64,000 nucleotides of DNA from Pseudoscleropodium purum (GCA_963969395.1 OZ017796.1:312501-376500), one strand, 5' to 3'. Positions 11,743 to 23,837 are shown, numbered from the stretch's first letter. Notes: generated by a model from the letters alone, not told the origin. Numbers and translations: made by a program.

Positions 11743-12228
11743 GTAAAATTTTCAGAATTTTATTTTCCAAATTGAAATTACTATGAATTTTAAGAAGAAA
11801 ATAGTGCATTTCACTGGTAGTCAATGTCTAAAGTCTTCCAATTTCAATCATTCAAGAATTATTTTTCCACTCACTACTTCATATTTTCTTGCACACTACT
11901 TTGAAACATGTGTTATAACCTTATTAAGGTGGAGGCACCAATAACCAACCATGTCTAGTACCCAACTTGGAGGGTGTGCTATTTCCAACTTCATTCTGGA
12001 TCTTAAGTTTGAAATTTGTTGTTTTCGTTGTTTTCAAGACTCGGACTAAAAATGTTATGACACATCACCTAAAGTAGTGAGCAAGAAAGTAGGAAGTAGT
12101 GAGTAGGAAAGCACTGTCTTGAATGATTGGAATTGGAAGACTCTAAACATTGTTTATGGGTCAAGAGTTCTTTTGGCTCCCGAAATGCACTGTAATTTCA
12201 ATTTTGAAATGTAAATCTGAAAATTTAG
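11743..12228. mobile_element. Foldback element with about 175-bp inverted arms
   Basis: The left arm (about 11743-11919) and right arm (about 12054-12228) are imperfect inverse complements. The left AGTCTTCCAATTTCAATCATTCAAG pairs with the right CTTGAATGATTGGAATTGGAAGACT. The series CACTCACTACTT and TTCTTGC...CACTACTTT is mirrored by AAGTAGTGAG and AAAGTAGTGAGCAAGAA. The outer AATTGAAATTAC and AGTGCATTTC blocks are mirrored near 12185-12205. The loop is about 135 bp, with no coding potential. It looks like a foldback/MITE insertion. Confidence 0.75.
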
Positions 12229-12532
12229 CAATCCCCATACTTCCTGTCCTCCAACGTGGGAAAGATATCCACCAACTCATACTATACAAAATCTACTCCC
12301 AAATTGCTTAAATGATGCGTTATTGGTACCTTCACTTGAGTCCCAATCTTGTTGAAAAGGACAAACAAAACCCATTCCGAACTTTTGTTGAAAATCTCTT
12401 CCAGCCTTGGCGGTTGGAATTACTGCACCCTACATGTTGGGTACTGCGCGGGCCAACTGACACGTTCACCTTACTCATTCATGTTGAAAATCATTTCAAG
12501 AAATGCACAGATTCTACGATTCCGTGCCAGCA

Positions 12533-12541
12533 ACACGTGGC
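12533..12541 (+). promoter_or_regulatory. G-box/ABRE-like ACACGTGGC
   Basis: ACACGTGGC matches the ABA-response/G-box core used by plant bZIP factors. It lies in a GC-richer island (about 12400-12860) with no assignable gene. Functional relevance is unproven. Confidence 0.3.
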
Positions 12542-12801
12542 AAAAGTAGTTGTGCCTAAACTTCCGTTCACACTGCACAATAACAGTATGAGTTAATAGA
12601 AGTTAAGTAGGTTACGAATGCGCTTGGCCACTCATTTGCCGATTGGTGTGTGTCGGCTGCGTGCTGAGCTGGAGGGTCCATTTTCCAGTAGCCAATTGGA
12701 CACGCCACGCTGGACCCCTTCACCGCTACTTGCGGAGACCCCGAGGACGCCGTTCCCTAACGAGCCGCCACTTGGGCAGCCCAACATTCTCCACTCATTT
12801 T

Positions 12802-12811
12802 GCCACGTGGC
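12802..12811. promoter_or_regulatory. Palindromic G-box GCCACGTGGC
   Basis: A perfect palindromic G-box sits 260 bp from the previous one, in the same island, about 3.1 kb upstream of the next gene's start codon. It could be a distal element or the promoter of an unrecognised transcript. Confidence 0.35.
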
Positions 12812-12861
12812 GATCTCACCGCGACTGCAGGTTCGGTTGGTCTGTTCAACTTACTTAATTT

Positions 12862-13990
12862 AGCTTATGAATTTGAGGCCCAATTCGGAATTTGAAAAAC
12901 CTTTCTATTGCTGATGCCGTGAGTGCCGGAAATGAAGTCCTTCTGCCACCTGATTCAGTGGAAGATGAGACTTCAGTAGTGTGCTCTGTGCTGTTGCCAC
13001 AACCCAAATAAAAGCATAAGTGACTTTTTAATCAGTTTCTAATTCATAAAAAGAAAATTAAAAATTAAAAAGAAAATTATATATATATATATAATTTAAT
13101 GACCTTTCTTACTGAAGGTCCAAATATCACAAAATAAAGTTTTTGCACCTATCAGGATGATCACCCATTTCCAATCACTTAAGCAATTTAGCCTATCTAT
13201 AGCATGGGGAGGTTGAGGAAAAATTTTCTCCGTGTAGAGTAGTAGACTTAAGAAGGATTTCATATTTTTTGATATTTTTTCACTCAAAAAAAAATTATCA
13301 TTAATCTTTTTCGTGAAGATTCTCTTTGACCTACTTCCGATCAATAGGCAAACCAATTTCCAACCATAGACTGGTTATAAAAGCAATGTAGGTGATTGTT
13401 GTGGCTTTCAATGTACATATTGTGATCATTTTATAGTTTCAATGTACACCTCCCGAACATTCTACTACTCTTGCTGTACATGAGTTGTCACCTACAACAA
13501 AGTTGATTGGAAAGGCAACAGTCTATGCTTTGTAAATGGGATGTTGATCGGAAATGAGTCCACTCCGTTAATTGCACCTAATTGCAACTTGTTTTTGAAA
13601 CCAAGTCATTTAAACTCTTTCTTAAAATTTGCAGATCTACCCTATTTTCTTATAGCCTAGGGTTGATTATAGATACACTTATTTACACCTATTCTTTTAG
13701 CTTGCTTTCAAAAGGATTTTATTTTAATCATTCAATTTTCACATCCGAATATTCTTATGACTATTTTACCTTCTATTTTTTGATGTGCTTCTTGTGATAA
13801 CATATTAAAGGATTGTCAACAATATTTTTAGAAAGTAGGAATTGAATTGAATGATTGGAAATCTATTTATCAAAGAAAAAGTATTTCACAAAACGTTACA
13901 AGAAGTGAACTCAATTTTTGTGATTTTTTTGGGTCACATACCTTACATGAAGGTTGGATTGGGCTTAAATTAAGTCATTCTTGAGAAAAG
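12862..13990. other. Intergenic, no recognised gene
   Basis: AT-rich spacer with a short (TA)n-like run at 13078-13094. No supported coding region. Confidence 0.5.
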
Positions 13991-15929
13991 AAAGTGCCAC
14001 ACGTCATCTAGTGAATGCTACAGGTGACGTTGGAAATTCAGTTTGGCACCCAAGTGCCGCATCATCAACTTTACGTACGGTAAGTTACGATATCTGGTAT
14101 TCTCCTCCCCCGGTACACTCTCCAGTTCTGATTCCAAAAGTTAATAATACATTTGCCGTTCCATTTTGCCGAGTGCACTGGGGGAAGTCCCCAGCACTGT
14201 ATACCCTTAAGGCCGGTTAATCTCCGTGATTGCCGATTCGGTATCTCACATCACGGCACTCAAGTGGCCCAGTGTCGCCGTGCAATTCGGCGTGAGCCGC
14301 CGAGATGTACAACTGAAGGTACAGAAAGCATGTGGATGAATATTATGGATGAACTTTGGAGTCACGCGACGTATATCATTCATCCCAAGATCGTGGACCT
14401 GTGGCGACTGGCGAGGGATGACCTATTCCGTAATTGTGACATGTGGCGGTTCAGCGTTTCCTTCCCGCGGTCGGGGAGCAGTGGACGCAGATTTCAAGGA
14501 CTCCTGATTCTGCGACCTTCGGTCGGGAGTTACGGGGCTCTTGCGACCTTCGGTTGCAGAGGCCGTCTCTCTTCTCCAGTGGGGGGTCTCTTGTTAGTAA
14601 TGCAACCGGGGTGTGTGCTTTTCATCAATTTCTTACAGCGTCCCTCATGCAGTCCTCGTGCATTTCTTTGGAGAATCTAAGGCGTCACTAGGGAATCTCG
14701 GTATCTGAGGCGAAGCTCAGTCCGCGGACCTTTTCCTTGTGTTTTGTGTTTGAGCCTTTGGCTGTGCGTATTGACCAGAATATGTGAGGTCTTGAAGGGG
14801 TTGTGGAGGTGGTTCTGCGGGTGCTATCTCCTTGTACCGTTTTGGCGGTGTTGGAGAATTCTGCAAGGTGAGCGGCTTTGTGTTCTTGGATTCGTGAGTA
14901 GAGTGGATTCGGTTACCGAGGCTTGTGTAGACAGTAGCGATAGGTTTTGTAGCTCCCTTTGGGGTTTCGGGCTTGTTCGAGCCACGGGTTTGTTTTCCCG
15001 GGCTTGCGGTGGAAACCGGACGCTCTTGGGGACGGGACTTCTCTTCTTCGAGGTCAAGCAAGAACAAATTCAGGATATGAAGTTTATTTTAATAAGTTGT
15101 GGAGTCCAGCTTTGTTTTAGTCTCTCTGTTTGAGCCAGGGTAGAATGCGAGACGTTCTTTATTTGACGACAACTTGTGAAGGTTTCTTAAAATGGTCAGA
15201 TTTATTACAGTGTTTCTCCCTCTGCATACATTGCATTCTTTGAGCAGAATATCTAGTGCACTCGACGTAGTCCGGGACTGTTGGTGAAGCTTATTCTTGA
15301 AACTTCAATCGACAAGCTTAGAGACCCCATACAACCCTCTTGCTAGGCCTTTTGCATATTCTACGCTTTCTGGTTTGGGGGATCTCTCGAGTTTGTTTGC
15401 TTGTTGTTCTCTACCTAGCGGAGTATTCAACGGGTTTGAAAATAAATGGAAACCATTCATAACCGTAGAATATCAAGCTTGTCGTCAAATTTATGTTACC
15501 AAGAGTGAGTAACTGTGCAGGCGTTTCAATGTAGTGACTTGTTGACGCCACCGTCTTAGTGCCCAACCACTCCACTACCAGTTTCTCGAGAGCTAACGTG
15601 AGTGCAGATCCGTATTATTTGTGATCCTTGGCGCTGTGCAGTTCTGTGTTATGGAAGGATAGTGGAGCGCCATTTTGCGTATTTTTCCATGTTAGGCTCA
15701 ATTTCGCTGTATTTGCTGTGATTTTCTACTGTAATGGTTTTCTCAGATGTGTGTCACAGCGAGCCGTTCATTTGGTGCTTATGCTCTGGGTCTTGGCTCG
15801 CCCTAATTTTTGAGCTGTTCTTTTAACTTTGAAGTTTCTCCCTGGTGCTGCAGCGAGTCGCTTCAGAGTCAAATTGGCGATGGGGTCTTTCAGTTCAAGC
15901 CTGCAGTAATTTTTTCGAATTTTAAACAA
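13990..15929 (+). promoter_or_regulatory. Promoter and probable 5' leader (with intron) of the SAM/FN3 gene
   Basis: GC rises sharply here and stays high to the first coding exon. A good donor (CAAG|GTGAGC at 14867/14868) and several pyrimidine-rich acceptors (TTTTCTCAG near 15746, GGTGCTGCAG near 15852) suggest a spliced leader. Open stretches on both strands have no recognisable domain. Transcript start and leader splicing are inferences. Confidence 0.4.
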
Positions 15930-18900
15930 ATGGTCATTGCCAGCCCTCGAGTAGGGAGGCAGATGCATAAAGGAGCGTCTAGAAACAATGCGCGTGGAAC
16001 ACATGGACACTTTGATGCAGGGGGCTCAAAAATGATGGCAAATAGGCCACATTTGTCTAGTTGCAGGAAATACCCCTCCAGTTCCAACCTCTGTACCCTC
16101 TGGAAATTCTTACTTCTCCTAGGGTTTCTAGTGTTGTTGTTCCTTGAAGTAAAAGCGAATGCCAAAGGATTTCAGCGAAATTTGGACGCTTTTTTTGGTA
16201 CAGTAGATCAAGATGGAAACGGCGAAATTGAGCAAGGCGAAGCTTCTAAGGTTTTCCATCTCTTCCTCTATAAATGTTTTTTCGTTCTATGTTTTCGCAA
16301 GTGTGTCGATGGCTGGGATAGGGCGTTGTGGAGTTATGTTGGGTTCAAGATTGTGGGATGGTGCTGTATTTTTTGCTATGGTAATTGTCTTATTCTAGTT
16401 TTGTATCCTATTAACCCTGCGTGGACTTTCCAAAGTTCATCGCTCGCTGACTCTCAGCCCTATTCTACCTGCCTGCACTGACCATCTGAGCCCTGGATGC
16501 AGTTCCTGCGTAATCTGGACGCCCAAATGACTGATGAGGGTGATATAGAAACAAAAGAGGGTATGAGTGAACTGATAGCGTCCTCTCAGTTTGATTTCAA
16601 TTTCAGCTATGGCGGCAACACTATATCTGCCGAAGAGATGCTGGTGAGCGCTTATTATCTTTGTTTTATAGCGTACATTTCATGCATGATGTCGTTCACA
16701 TGAAAAATCGTTCCCGGAAAACATACCACTGATCCTTCAGTGAGTTAATTAGGAAGCATTGGTTTGTAAAATCCCTTGACAAAGCTTGTTATTGAAGCAA
16801 AGAGATAATCCACTGACATCCTAGTTATCGATTATGGGAATCGGATGAAGAATACAGTTTGTGAATATTTTGAATTTTAATTCCGTGAAAAAAATTCCTG
16901 AAATAGATAGCTATTAGGTTGTGAGTGTCACTGCTTTGTAATTGTCATCAGTGAATGATCCGCTGCTCATGTTCATTTTTCCTTTTGTTCAGGATCACCT
17001 GTCAAATATGATGACTGCAAATCATGTGGTAGATTGGGTTACTCACGGACTGCAACTGCCACAATATGCAGAAGCATTCCGTCAGAATGCTATTAATGGT
17101 ATGGACTTCCCAGATCTCATTGAGAACGACAGCGAAGCTTTACTCGAGGACCTTGGCATCAAGAGTACTTTACATCGCACTAAGATTACACATGCTTTGG
17201 TTAGACAGATCTTCGGAATTGGCACTACTCCAGGTCCAGTTCGCTCATTAGAATGTAGTCCATCCAGTTATGGCGGCTTGCAGCTCTCCTGGGAATCCCC
17301 TACCAACCGCGGTGTGCCTCCCTTGCATAAGTATCTGATTGAACGGTGGTCAAAGACTTTCTCTACTTGGACGAATGTGGCTGATACAAGGGAGGTAGTC
17401 TTCCTGGACAGAAATGCTGTCAAGGTGGGTAAAGAGTACAAGTATAGAATTCGATCATGGGGGGGCCATGGGCCTTCTAATTGGGTCGTCATAGACGGTT
17501 GTAGGGCCGATTCTACTCCTCCCTCACCTAATTTGGATTCAGAGGATAGGGTTCCCTTGCAGATGGTACGCCAAGTGGAACCAGAGTTGTTGATGTCGAG
17601 AGGATCCAAGCCTTCTGAGAAAGAGGAAAGTAGTATATGGACTTGGATAAATTCAGGTGTTATATTGCTTCTAGCCTTGTTCTCAAGACATACATTCTTC
17701 TTTGACGTAACTTTGGCTGCCTGGGTTTTAATGAAGAATCATTTGCAGCAGGCATTAAGACAAGGGTTAGAGAGCCCGCGTCTTTGTGTGAGAACAGTTG
17801 CACGTTCTATAGCGTTAGCTTGTGAAAGTTGGTGTTACATGCGACAGAAAGTGTGGGCACTTTCCAGGCTTGGAGAGGATTCGTCATCAGCCTCAAGGAG
17901 AGCTGCGCTTAAGAGTTTAAGCGAACCGTGTATGAACAGTCCTTTCGAAGCTGAAGAAGAGGTCAATGGGGAATATAGTAAATCTCGAGGCATTCGAAGT
18001 CTAAGTGCAGATAACCTTTTAGAGTCAAATGATTTGGGATTCCAACCGAGTTTAAGGGATTCGAAGAGCCCTTCTCCTAGCAGCAGTGAGAGAGAAACGG
18101 AGTTGGAGGACGTGACAGACAAGCCAGTAATATTTCCACCAACGCCTCCGCGGGACATAGAGCTAGTTTCTGTTCCTTCCAAAAACAGAAGTAAAAACAG
18201 GTGAGCTGGTTTTTCTGCTTTAGTGTGTAAATTGTTCTTTTCTTGTTGTCCATTGACCATGTACTCGGTCAAAATTATCTATGGTTACTTGATTAATGGC
18301 AGCAGTAGTAATGCTATTTTGTAGTTATAGGGTTTGTAGGGAGACTATGGAAGTTAATTTGAAGTCTATTTTAGAATAGTTGAATTTCTGATTCGGTTGT
18401 TTTGTTGAGAGAGCAGGTGCAACCAGGAAGGCTGTAGGGTACGGTTTGATCGCTGGCATTCACTGCAAGACTGGTGGATGAAACTCAACAAACATTATTG
18501 TCGAGAATGTCAGAGTGTTTATTGTGTGAAACACACCCGAATCTCGCCTCATGGACCTCGTGGTCAGTGTGGGTTAGATAGCAGTTGCTACTGCTACAAC
18601 TGTTATGCTACCTTGTCTTTGGAAAGTCAACGCAGGCTAGATGAGCAGAACAAGTTACGTGTAGGCCCTTCTGTAACTAGAGATTCTTCTTCAGGAGCAA
18701 CTTCTCTGGGTAGTTCAAAGCAGGGATATGGCAGTTCTTCGAATAGCTCTATAGCTGGCGGAGGACTCCCTCCATCACTGAGCGATACTGTAGAACCCTA
18801 CTTAGATAGTAACGGTCTGCTCGACTTTAGGGACGTAGTTGCTGCTAAGTCTGTAGGAGTATCGAAAGCAGCTTCTGACTCTGGGATGCCCGATCAACCA

Positions 18901-18954
18901 AGTGAGCCTGTCGTTTCAAAGCGTGGCCATAGAAAGCAGAGAAGCTTTGCTTAA
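15930..18954 (+). CDS. Membrane-anchored EF-hand / SAM / FN3 / FYVE-like zinc-finger protein, 4 exons
   Basis: The proposed exons are 15930-16250, 16503-16643, 16993-18200 and 18417-18954. All are bounded by GT-AG and keep frame, giving about 735 residues. Residues 55-74 are a strong hydrophobic segment (signal anchor). D93 to E104 (DQDGNGEIEQGE) is a canonical calcium-binding EF-hand loop. About 165-238 is a SAM domain (VVDWVTHGLQLPQYAEAF ... LEDLGIKSTLHRTKI). About 245-334 is a fibronectin type III domain. A second hydrophobic stretch lies at 379-411, then a Ser-rich linker. The C-terminus from residue 558 has C-x4-C, HYCREC, C-x2-H and CYCYNC spacing, like a divergent FYVE finger. Start ATG is in the context ACAAATGG. 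This suggests a calcium-responsive membrane scaffold; no named gene is recognised. The domain calls are firm except the FYVE-like finger. Confidence 0.85.
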
Positions 18955-19910
18955 GCGAACCGGCGGTTCAAGTACATCCCGGTTCATGTTTGTTGGGTGT
19001 CAAATATGCAGGTATCGAAGTTTATTTATCTTCTGTATTCTACTGCTTGTTACCTAAGTACTTTATGTGAATGCGTTTAGATATTCCTCTCTGCTCTGGC
19101 ACATTCGCCATCTTCTGTTCTACCTCTTTCCTTGCACACATTACGACGGTCATATGTAAGCAATCTATTGCTGTAGTTTTTTTCTGCAAAACTTGGTCTG
19201 TTGTGACCTGGTTTATCTCATATTTTTCTGATAAATCCTGGTCCTCTTTTGCAGATCATGAAGGGAGCTGCATAATCCGTCCGTGAATCATCTCTGGCAA
19301 ATGCCGGTGGCTCTAGTATACTAGAATCATTCCTTGAAGCGGAGTGCTTCATTTGGTAGCAAGTGACCAAAATTGCGATTTTTTTGAGCTTGGACCCATT
19401 CATTTATTTCCTTGACGTAGAGTATGCAACTATCATGCTCTCGTGCTGTTTACGTAGCATTCTTGTGATGCGCATGCAACTAGGTCGTGATAAATCATCG
19501 ATCTTAGTGATTCATGCAGGTAGAGCTAGTACTTTAATATTGTGATTTGGACCAGTGAGTCCAAGCTAATTATCTTGAAAGTTTTTACTTTATGCAAGAC
19601 GATTTGACTGGAATCGTTGTTTCTCACTAACTTTCAAGGAAATGATGCTGTGAACGGTTTGGAATATCATATCAAGCCGAAATAATATCTCAACAGGAGA
19701 CTTTGCCACAAGCAAAACGGATGTAATTGTCAGCATGAGCTCAACTAGAATTTTAATTTTGTGCTACTTTTTGAAGTGAAAGTGAAGGAATGATTCTACC
19801 ACGGAATGTTCACATGGTTACAGTCTATTGTAGTAAAATAGTTTGCTTGATTCAGAGAAACACCCTATTCTGCCGATGGGTAGTTCACATCCAAAGTTGG
19901 CAAATGGGTC
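18955..19910 (+). other. 3' UTR and downstream spacer
   Basis: The sequence after the stop keeps moderate GC and contains AG|GT-like junctions (CAAATATGCAG near 19011), so an untranslated downstream exon is possible. No coding region is supported. Confidence 0.35.
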
Positions 19911-20140
19911 TTAACCCTTTAACAATGAAGGGGTGACCTTGGAAATTATTCCTTTTCATTATTGTGTGAATCATTGACTTAAAATATTGTAAAAGTACTC
20001 ATTGGAAGTTAAGCTACCATAGAAGAGCTTCCCTTTTCCCACAAAATTTGGAGGATGAATAGTTGCATTTTTGTCCTACACAATAAGATTCTTTGTCATT
20101 CATCAATTAGAAAATGGCCACTATGTTATCACTGGGTTAA
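19911..20140 (+). mobile_element. TTAA-type short element, family C (230 bp)
   Basis: It begins TTAACCCTTTAACAATG and ends ACTGGGTTAA. The interior TTTGGAGGATGAATAGTTGCA matches the reverse complement of the copy at 37755-37983, and more diverged copies lie near 29100 and 34850. It is non-coding and has TTAA at both ends. Confidence 0.7.
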
Positions 20141-20157
20141 CCTATGAATGATAGAAT

Positions 20158-20313
20158 GGTCACCGTGGAAACCATTTGTTTTGGTACCGCATGCATTTTT
20201 GGATTAAGAAAATGAAAAAGCACATTTTGTTTTCGTTGTCCAAGACAGCATGCGGTACCAAAACAAAATGAAAAAGCACATTTTGGTCACCGTGGAAACC
20301 ATTTGTTTTCGGT
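20158..20313. repeat. Rearranged local repeat (direct and inverted copies)
   Basis: GGTCACCGTGGAAACCATTTG at 20158 recurs directly at 20285. The block CATTTGTTTTGGTACCGCATGC is inverted at 20248-20270 (GCATGCGGTACCAAAAC). AAAATGAAAAAGCACATTTTG is also duplicated (about 20211 and 20264). A local duplication-inversion next to the family C element is likely. Confidence 0.75.
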
Positions 20314-20570
20314 GCCCCGCAATGCAATTACAAGAAAATAAAAAAAAATATTTTTTTTAAATATTAAAAAAACAAAAAAATATTAAAAAAAGTATGAAAA
20401 CCTAATGTGACGCTGATGTGGCACAAGTAATGCCACATCAACAGGTTTCATTAAAAAATAAAAAAACTGAGGAATTTCCTCTCTAATTGCACTAGGGTAG
20501 TTGTAGACAGTTCTAAATTGGCAGACCTCCCAAGGCCTGAAATTTTTTGTAATGATCTGTAATTTCCAAT
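20300..20570 (+). repeat. Dispersed repeat family B
   Basis: The ordered motifs TGCAATTACAAG, an A/T-rich stretch, GGCACAAGTAATGCCAC, TTTCATTAAAAAATAA, TTGCACTAGGG and ACCTCCCAAGG match the copy at 39550-39810 in the same order. Non-coding; termini not resolved. Confidence 0.55.
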
Positions 20571-20759
20571 CCTACATAGTTAAGTGTAAGACAAGGTGGT
20601 TGAATTGAAGCATTGAACCCGAAGTAACTACACTAGAATCAATTGCATAATTATGTTAAAAATCTTGTGTGTGTGGTAAGCTATCAATACTTATTCTAAA
20701 ATGCATTTGAATTCTTACTCAATTTGAATTCTACTCTAAAATGCATTTGAGTTCTTACT

Positions 20760-21202
20760 TAATTTGAATTTTACTGGAATGACAACAAGGCATAAAAATA
20801 GATGTATCCCACATCAACCCTAGGCTTTCATGTTCACAGAACGTACATTTCAGCCGAAACTCTCTCCGGGACAGTTTGCAAACTGCTCTCTCCCAATTAG
20901 GTGCGCACCAGCTGGGGGTCTCTCTTCCAGCCACACCAACATCCCTCTCCGTCAGCTTGGTGGGCACCTCTGCCATTGCCAAGTGGGATCCCACTCCTCC
21001 ATCAATTCTCCCAAACCTCCAGCTCACAACCATGCACGAATTTCTCCCTCGCGGTTGCATGGCTGCCTGCAGCTGAGGTAGCAAACCATTAAATACGAAG
21101 TCGTAACAAAGTGGGGAGTAAATAGACGACGAGAAGTCCAGCTACAGCTTGAAAATCAGCGAACGATTTAGTGCAAACAATTTGGCAGCGAAGTTGGCAA
21201 GC
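20760..21202 (+). promoter_or_regulatory. Promoter / 5' leader of the six-helix membrane protein gene
   Basis: GC jumps at about 20815 and stays high into the first coding exon. The pyrimidine-rich CCACACCAACATCCCTCTCC is typical of a plant leader. The transcript start is not determined. Confidence 0.4.
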
Positions 21203-23154
21203 ATGGTGAAGCTCACATCCGTTCGGCAGGTCCGGATGTACGGTCCGCCAGGGACGCGAGACCTGTTTGAGAATTTGAATGCGTTTGCGTACCTGGTGGG
21301 CACCTTGTTTCTGGCTGCTGGCGTGTTGTTGCTGCTGCCGAGCTTTGGGGCTGTCAGCTTTGGTTTATGGATGATTCTGGTGGGAGTGGCGGTGGTGGTC
21401 GTAGTGAATTTGCATGACTTGCATGCGCACTTGGCGGGGGTGGATTACAACTTGCGGTTTCTGGCGCTCGATGTTCAGCTGGGACTGGTCGAGCTTGCTG
21501 CGCCGGTGGTGCAAGCGCTGGGGTCGATCTTGCTATGTATCGCCACGTTCTTGCTCATCAGGGTACGGACGTGACATTCATTCTGTTTTGGTTTAATTTG
21601 TTTCTTTTGGTTGGATTGAACTTGTGTGACCAGGATTCTGAACGTTAATTAGTTGTTGATCAGAGGGAGTTGCTAGAAGTGAGAAATTGTATGTCGGAGT
21701 TGGTTGTGGAATGGAATCCTCGTTGGAGTTGCTAATGAGACAGTGGCCCTGCTGTCTTGGACAACGGACTTGGCATTCTATGCAACATTTGTCGCTTTGC
21801 CAAGCGTATCCATTTGTTTTGTCGCTGATATAGATCAACACTGAACTCTCTCTCTCTCTTCTCGAATTGCACTGCATTCGGGGTAGACGGGCTTGGAAAT
21901 GACTTCGTGTTTGTGTTCCCAATCTGACATGACATGCGAAAATGGTTCAATCGGATTTATTCAAAAACATGAGAAATTCTCGAGATTTACTGGAATGTGC
22001 CATTGCCGAGTTGTTTAATTAGAGAGTGTTGATGATCAAGTTGATTAAATTGGTAACATGGGTCGCGCCAAAATTCAAGTGCACAAAGCTCTAAAACTAA
22101 GGTTCTCACAGATCAAAGTTTTTTGACGAGCTTCTGGAATGCGCCGAGTTCGTGAGCGGACGTCTGTTTCACAACTTTGAGGCGGTCGAAATCCGAAATC
22201 CGAAGCTTGAATTGTGTTTCCTTCATTTGACTGCAAATTACTGACGGATTGCACTCTCACATTCTTGTGTCCATGATGGCAGGCCAATAAGGGAGTGTAT
22301 GATGAGCAGGAGATGCTCTTGAAATTGGTGCAAGCCTTCCGACTGGTGGTCGCCGGCGCTGCCTTGTGGTTCTTGGGCGCCATCCACAACGCCTTCCAAG
22401 TGTACGAGAAAACAGGTCTCCGAATCCAGGTGCTGCAGAAGGCGGTGTCGATGCCCTGCGTGGTCGCCAGTGAGCTTCTTCTCATCAGCGGAGTGCTAGC
22501 GTTGCAAATCTCTGGCCGCGGCCAAAAACTCATGGTAGCTTTTGCCTCATACCCCTTCCTTCGACCTCAACAGGCCTAACTGGAGCCTCACGTTTTCTCT
22601 GGAATTTGGAGTAGGCTTTCAGTAGTCCAATTTTGTTTATGGTTTTGCTAAATACTGGAAATCCTCTTCATGGATACAAAATCTGGGCTCATCTGAATTC
22701 TATTAGTTTCATGATATGGTCAATCAAACGGGCTAAATATTTTGAATCATGAATTCTTGGTCCTTGATCCTTGATCCTTTTTTTAGAGTTTAGGGTATTA
22801 TTTCTTGGTCTTTTTCACCAATTCCACGAATTTATGTTTGTTGGTCTTCATCTTTTAGAATTCGCAGCAACCGAACCCTACCATTCGACTCATGGGCTTG
22901 TCTTATCTTTGATGCAGAGCATTTCGACGTGGTTGGCTCTGTCGGCGAGCGGCTTGCTCGTGTTGGCAGCGGTGTTGAACATCGTACGTGTGGTTGCAGT
23001 GCAGCAAGTGGACCGATTCGGCGCCCATCTGGAGAGTCTTCGGGGAGGGGCGGAAGAGCAGCTGCAGAGCTCTCGTGCCCGTTCGGAGCCTCTGCTGAGC
23101 TCCAAGGGCAAGTACCAATCCGACATTGAAGGCGACCAGTCCAATGTCCCCTAA
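21203..23154 (+). CDS. Uncharacterised plant membrane protein with six predicted helices, 3 exons
   Basis: Exons 21203-21562, 22283-22534 and 22918-23154 are joined by GT-AG introns of 720 and 383 bp, in frame, for 282 residues. The start is the first ATG (GCAAGCATGGTG); codons upstream are open but lack an ATG. The protein starts with a conserved-looking MYGPPGTRDLFENLNAFAYL block. Three hydrophobic helices lie in exon 1 (two strongly Val/Leu-rich), two in exon 2 and one in exon 3, followed by a polar tail of about 45 residues with Ser/Arg and acidic clusters. It is probably an integral endomembrane or plasma-membrane protein. I do not recognise the family well enough to give a function. Confidence 0.82.
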
Positions 23155-23684
23155 CTGACACAGGCTCTTGCATTCTTTGGGAAATATAGGAGTATTTTTT
23201 GTATTGCCTGAGCCGTGGTATCGGCATAAGCACTCTTGAATTCTTCAGTGGCCAGTTTACAAGTTTGCCAATCCATAGAAATGTATCATTTGAGAAAACT
23301 TGGTCGACTTGACCAGATATGTTCACTCTGAAACCAGGAGAGCATCACGTGATTCTTTTCTTGTTATTGACCTCCCTTATGAGAAGCTTCAGAATTCAGG
23401 CTTTCCGAAATGAAGCGCCCTTGACGGTCCTGGCACAGTCTTTTCAAAATGTGAATTAGTCAATTATAGAACTATGCAGAATGTTGCTTTGTAATCCATT
23501 TGTTAACGAACTCAATGTATGACACGAGTATTCTGTGAAATTTGCTTTGTATTCATTGCAAGAAATTCCCAACAAGTTCCTTGTGAACCCAAAGTTGGGC
23601 TTGAGATTCAACAGGATTTTCAATCGGGGCGGTCATACAGGGAAAGAACCGGCGGTTAGTTCATTGTCAGCCCAGTGCCTTTTG
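23155..23684 (+). other. 3' UTR / downstream spacer
   Basis: Moderate-GC sequence falling to AT-rich. No coding region supported. Confidence 0.35.
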
Positions 23685-23758
23685 GGGAATATAATTAGTT
23701 GGAGTGTGAAAATGGAGGTTTGGGAATATAATTAGTTGGAGTTTGAAAATGGAGGATT
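23685..23758. repeat. Tandem duplication, 2 x 37 bp
   Basis: GGGAATATAATTAGTTGGAG plus TGAAAATGGAGG repeats at a 37-bp period with few mismatches (GTGTG versus GTTTG). Confidence 0.85.
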
Positions 23759-23837
23759 GAAAATCAGACAAAACATTGGTGGGATTGGCAACCAACGGGT
23801 GTGCAAAAATAAATGGAGGCTATTTAGCCACTGCTTC

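Noticed and set aside
14153..14680. 175-codon open stretch upstream of the SAM/FN3 gene
   Set aside because: No domain, no codon bias and several overlapping frames of similar length on both strands; the GC-rich leader explains them.
14717..15067. 116-codon minus-strand open stretch rich in Pro, Lys and Thr
   Set aside because: Antisense to the probable leader of the downstream gene, with no recognisable motif.
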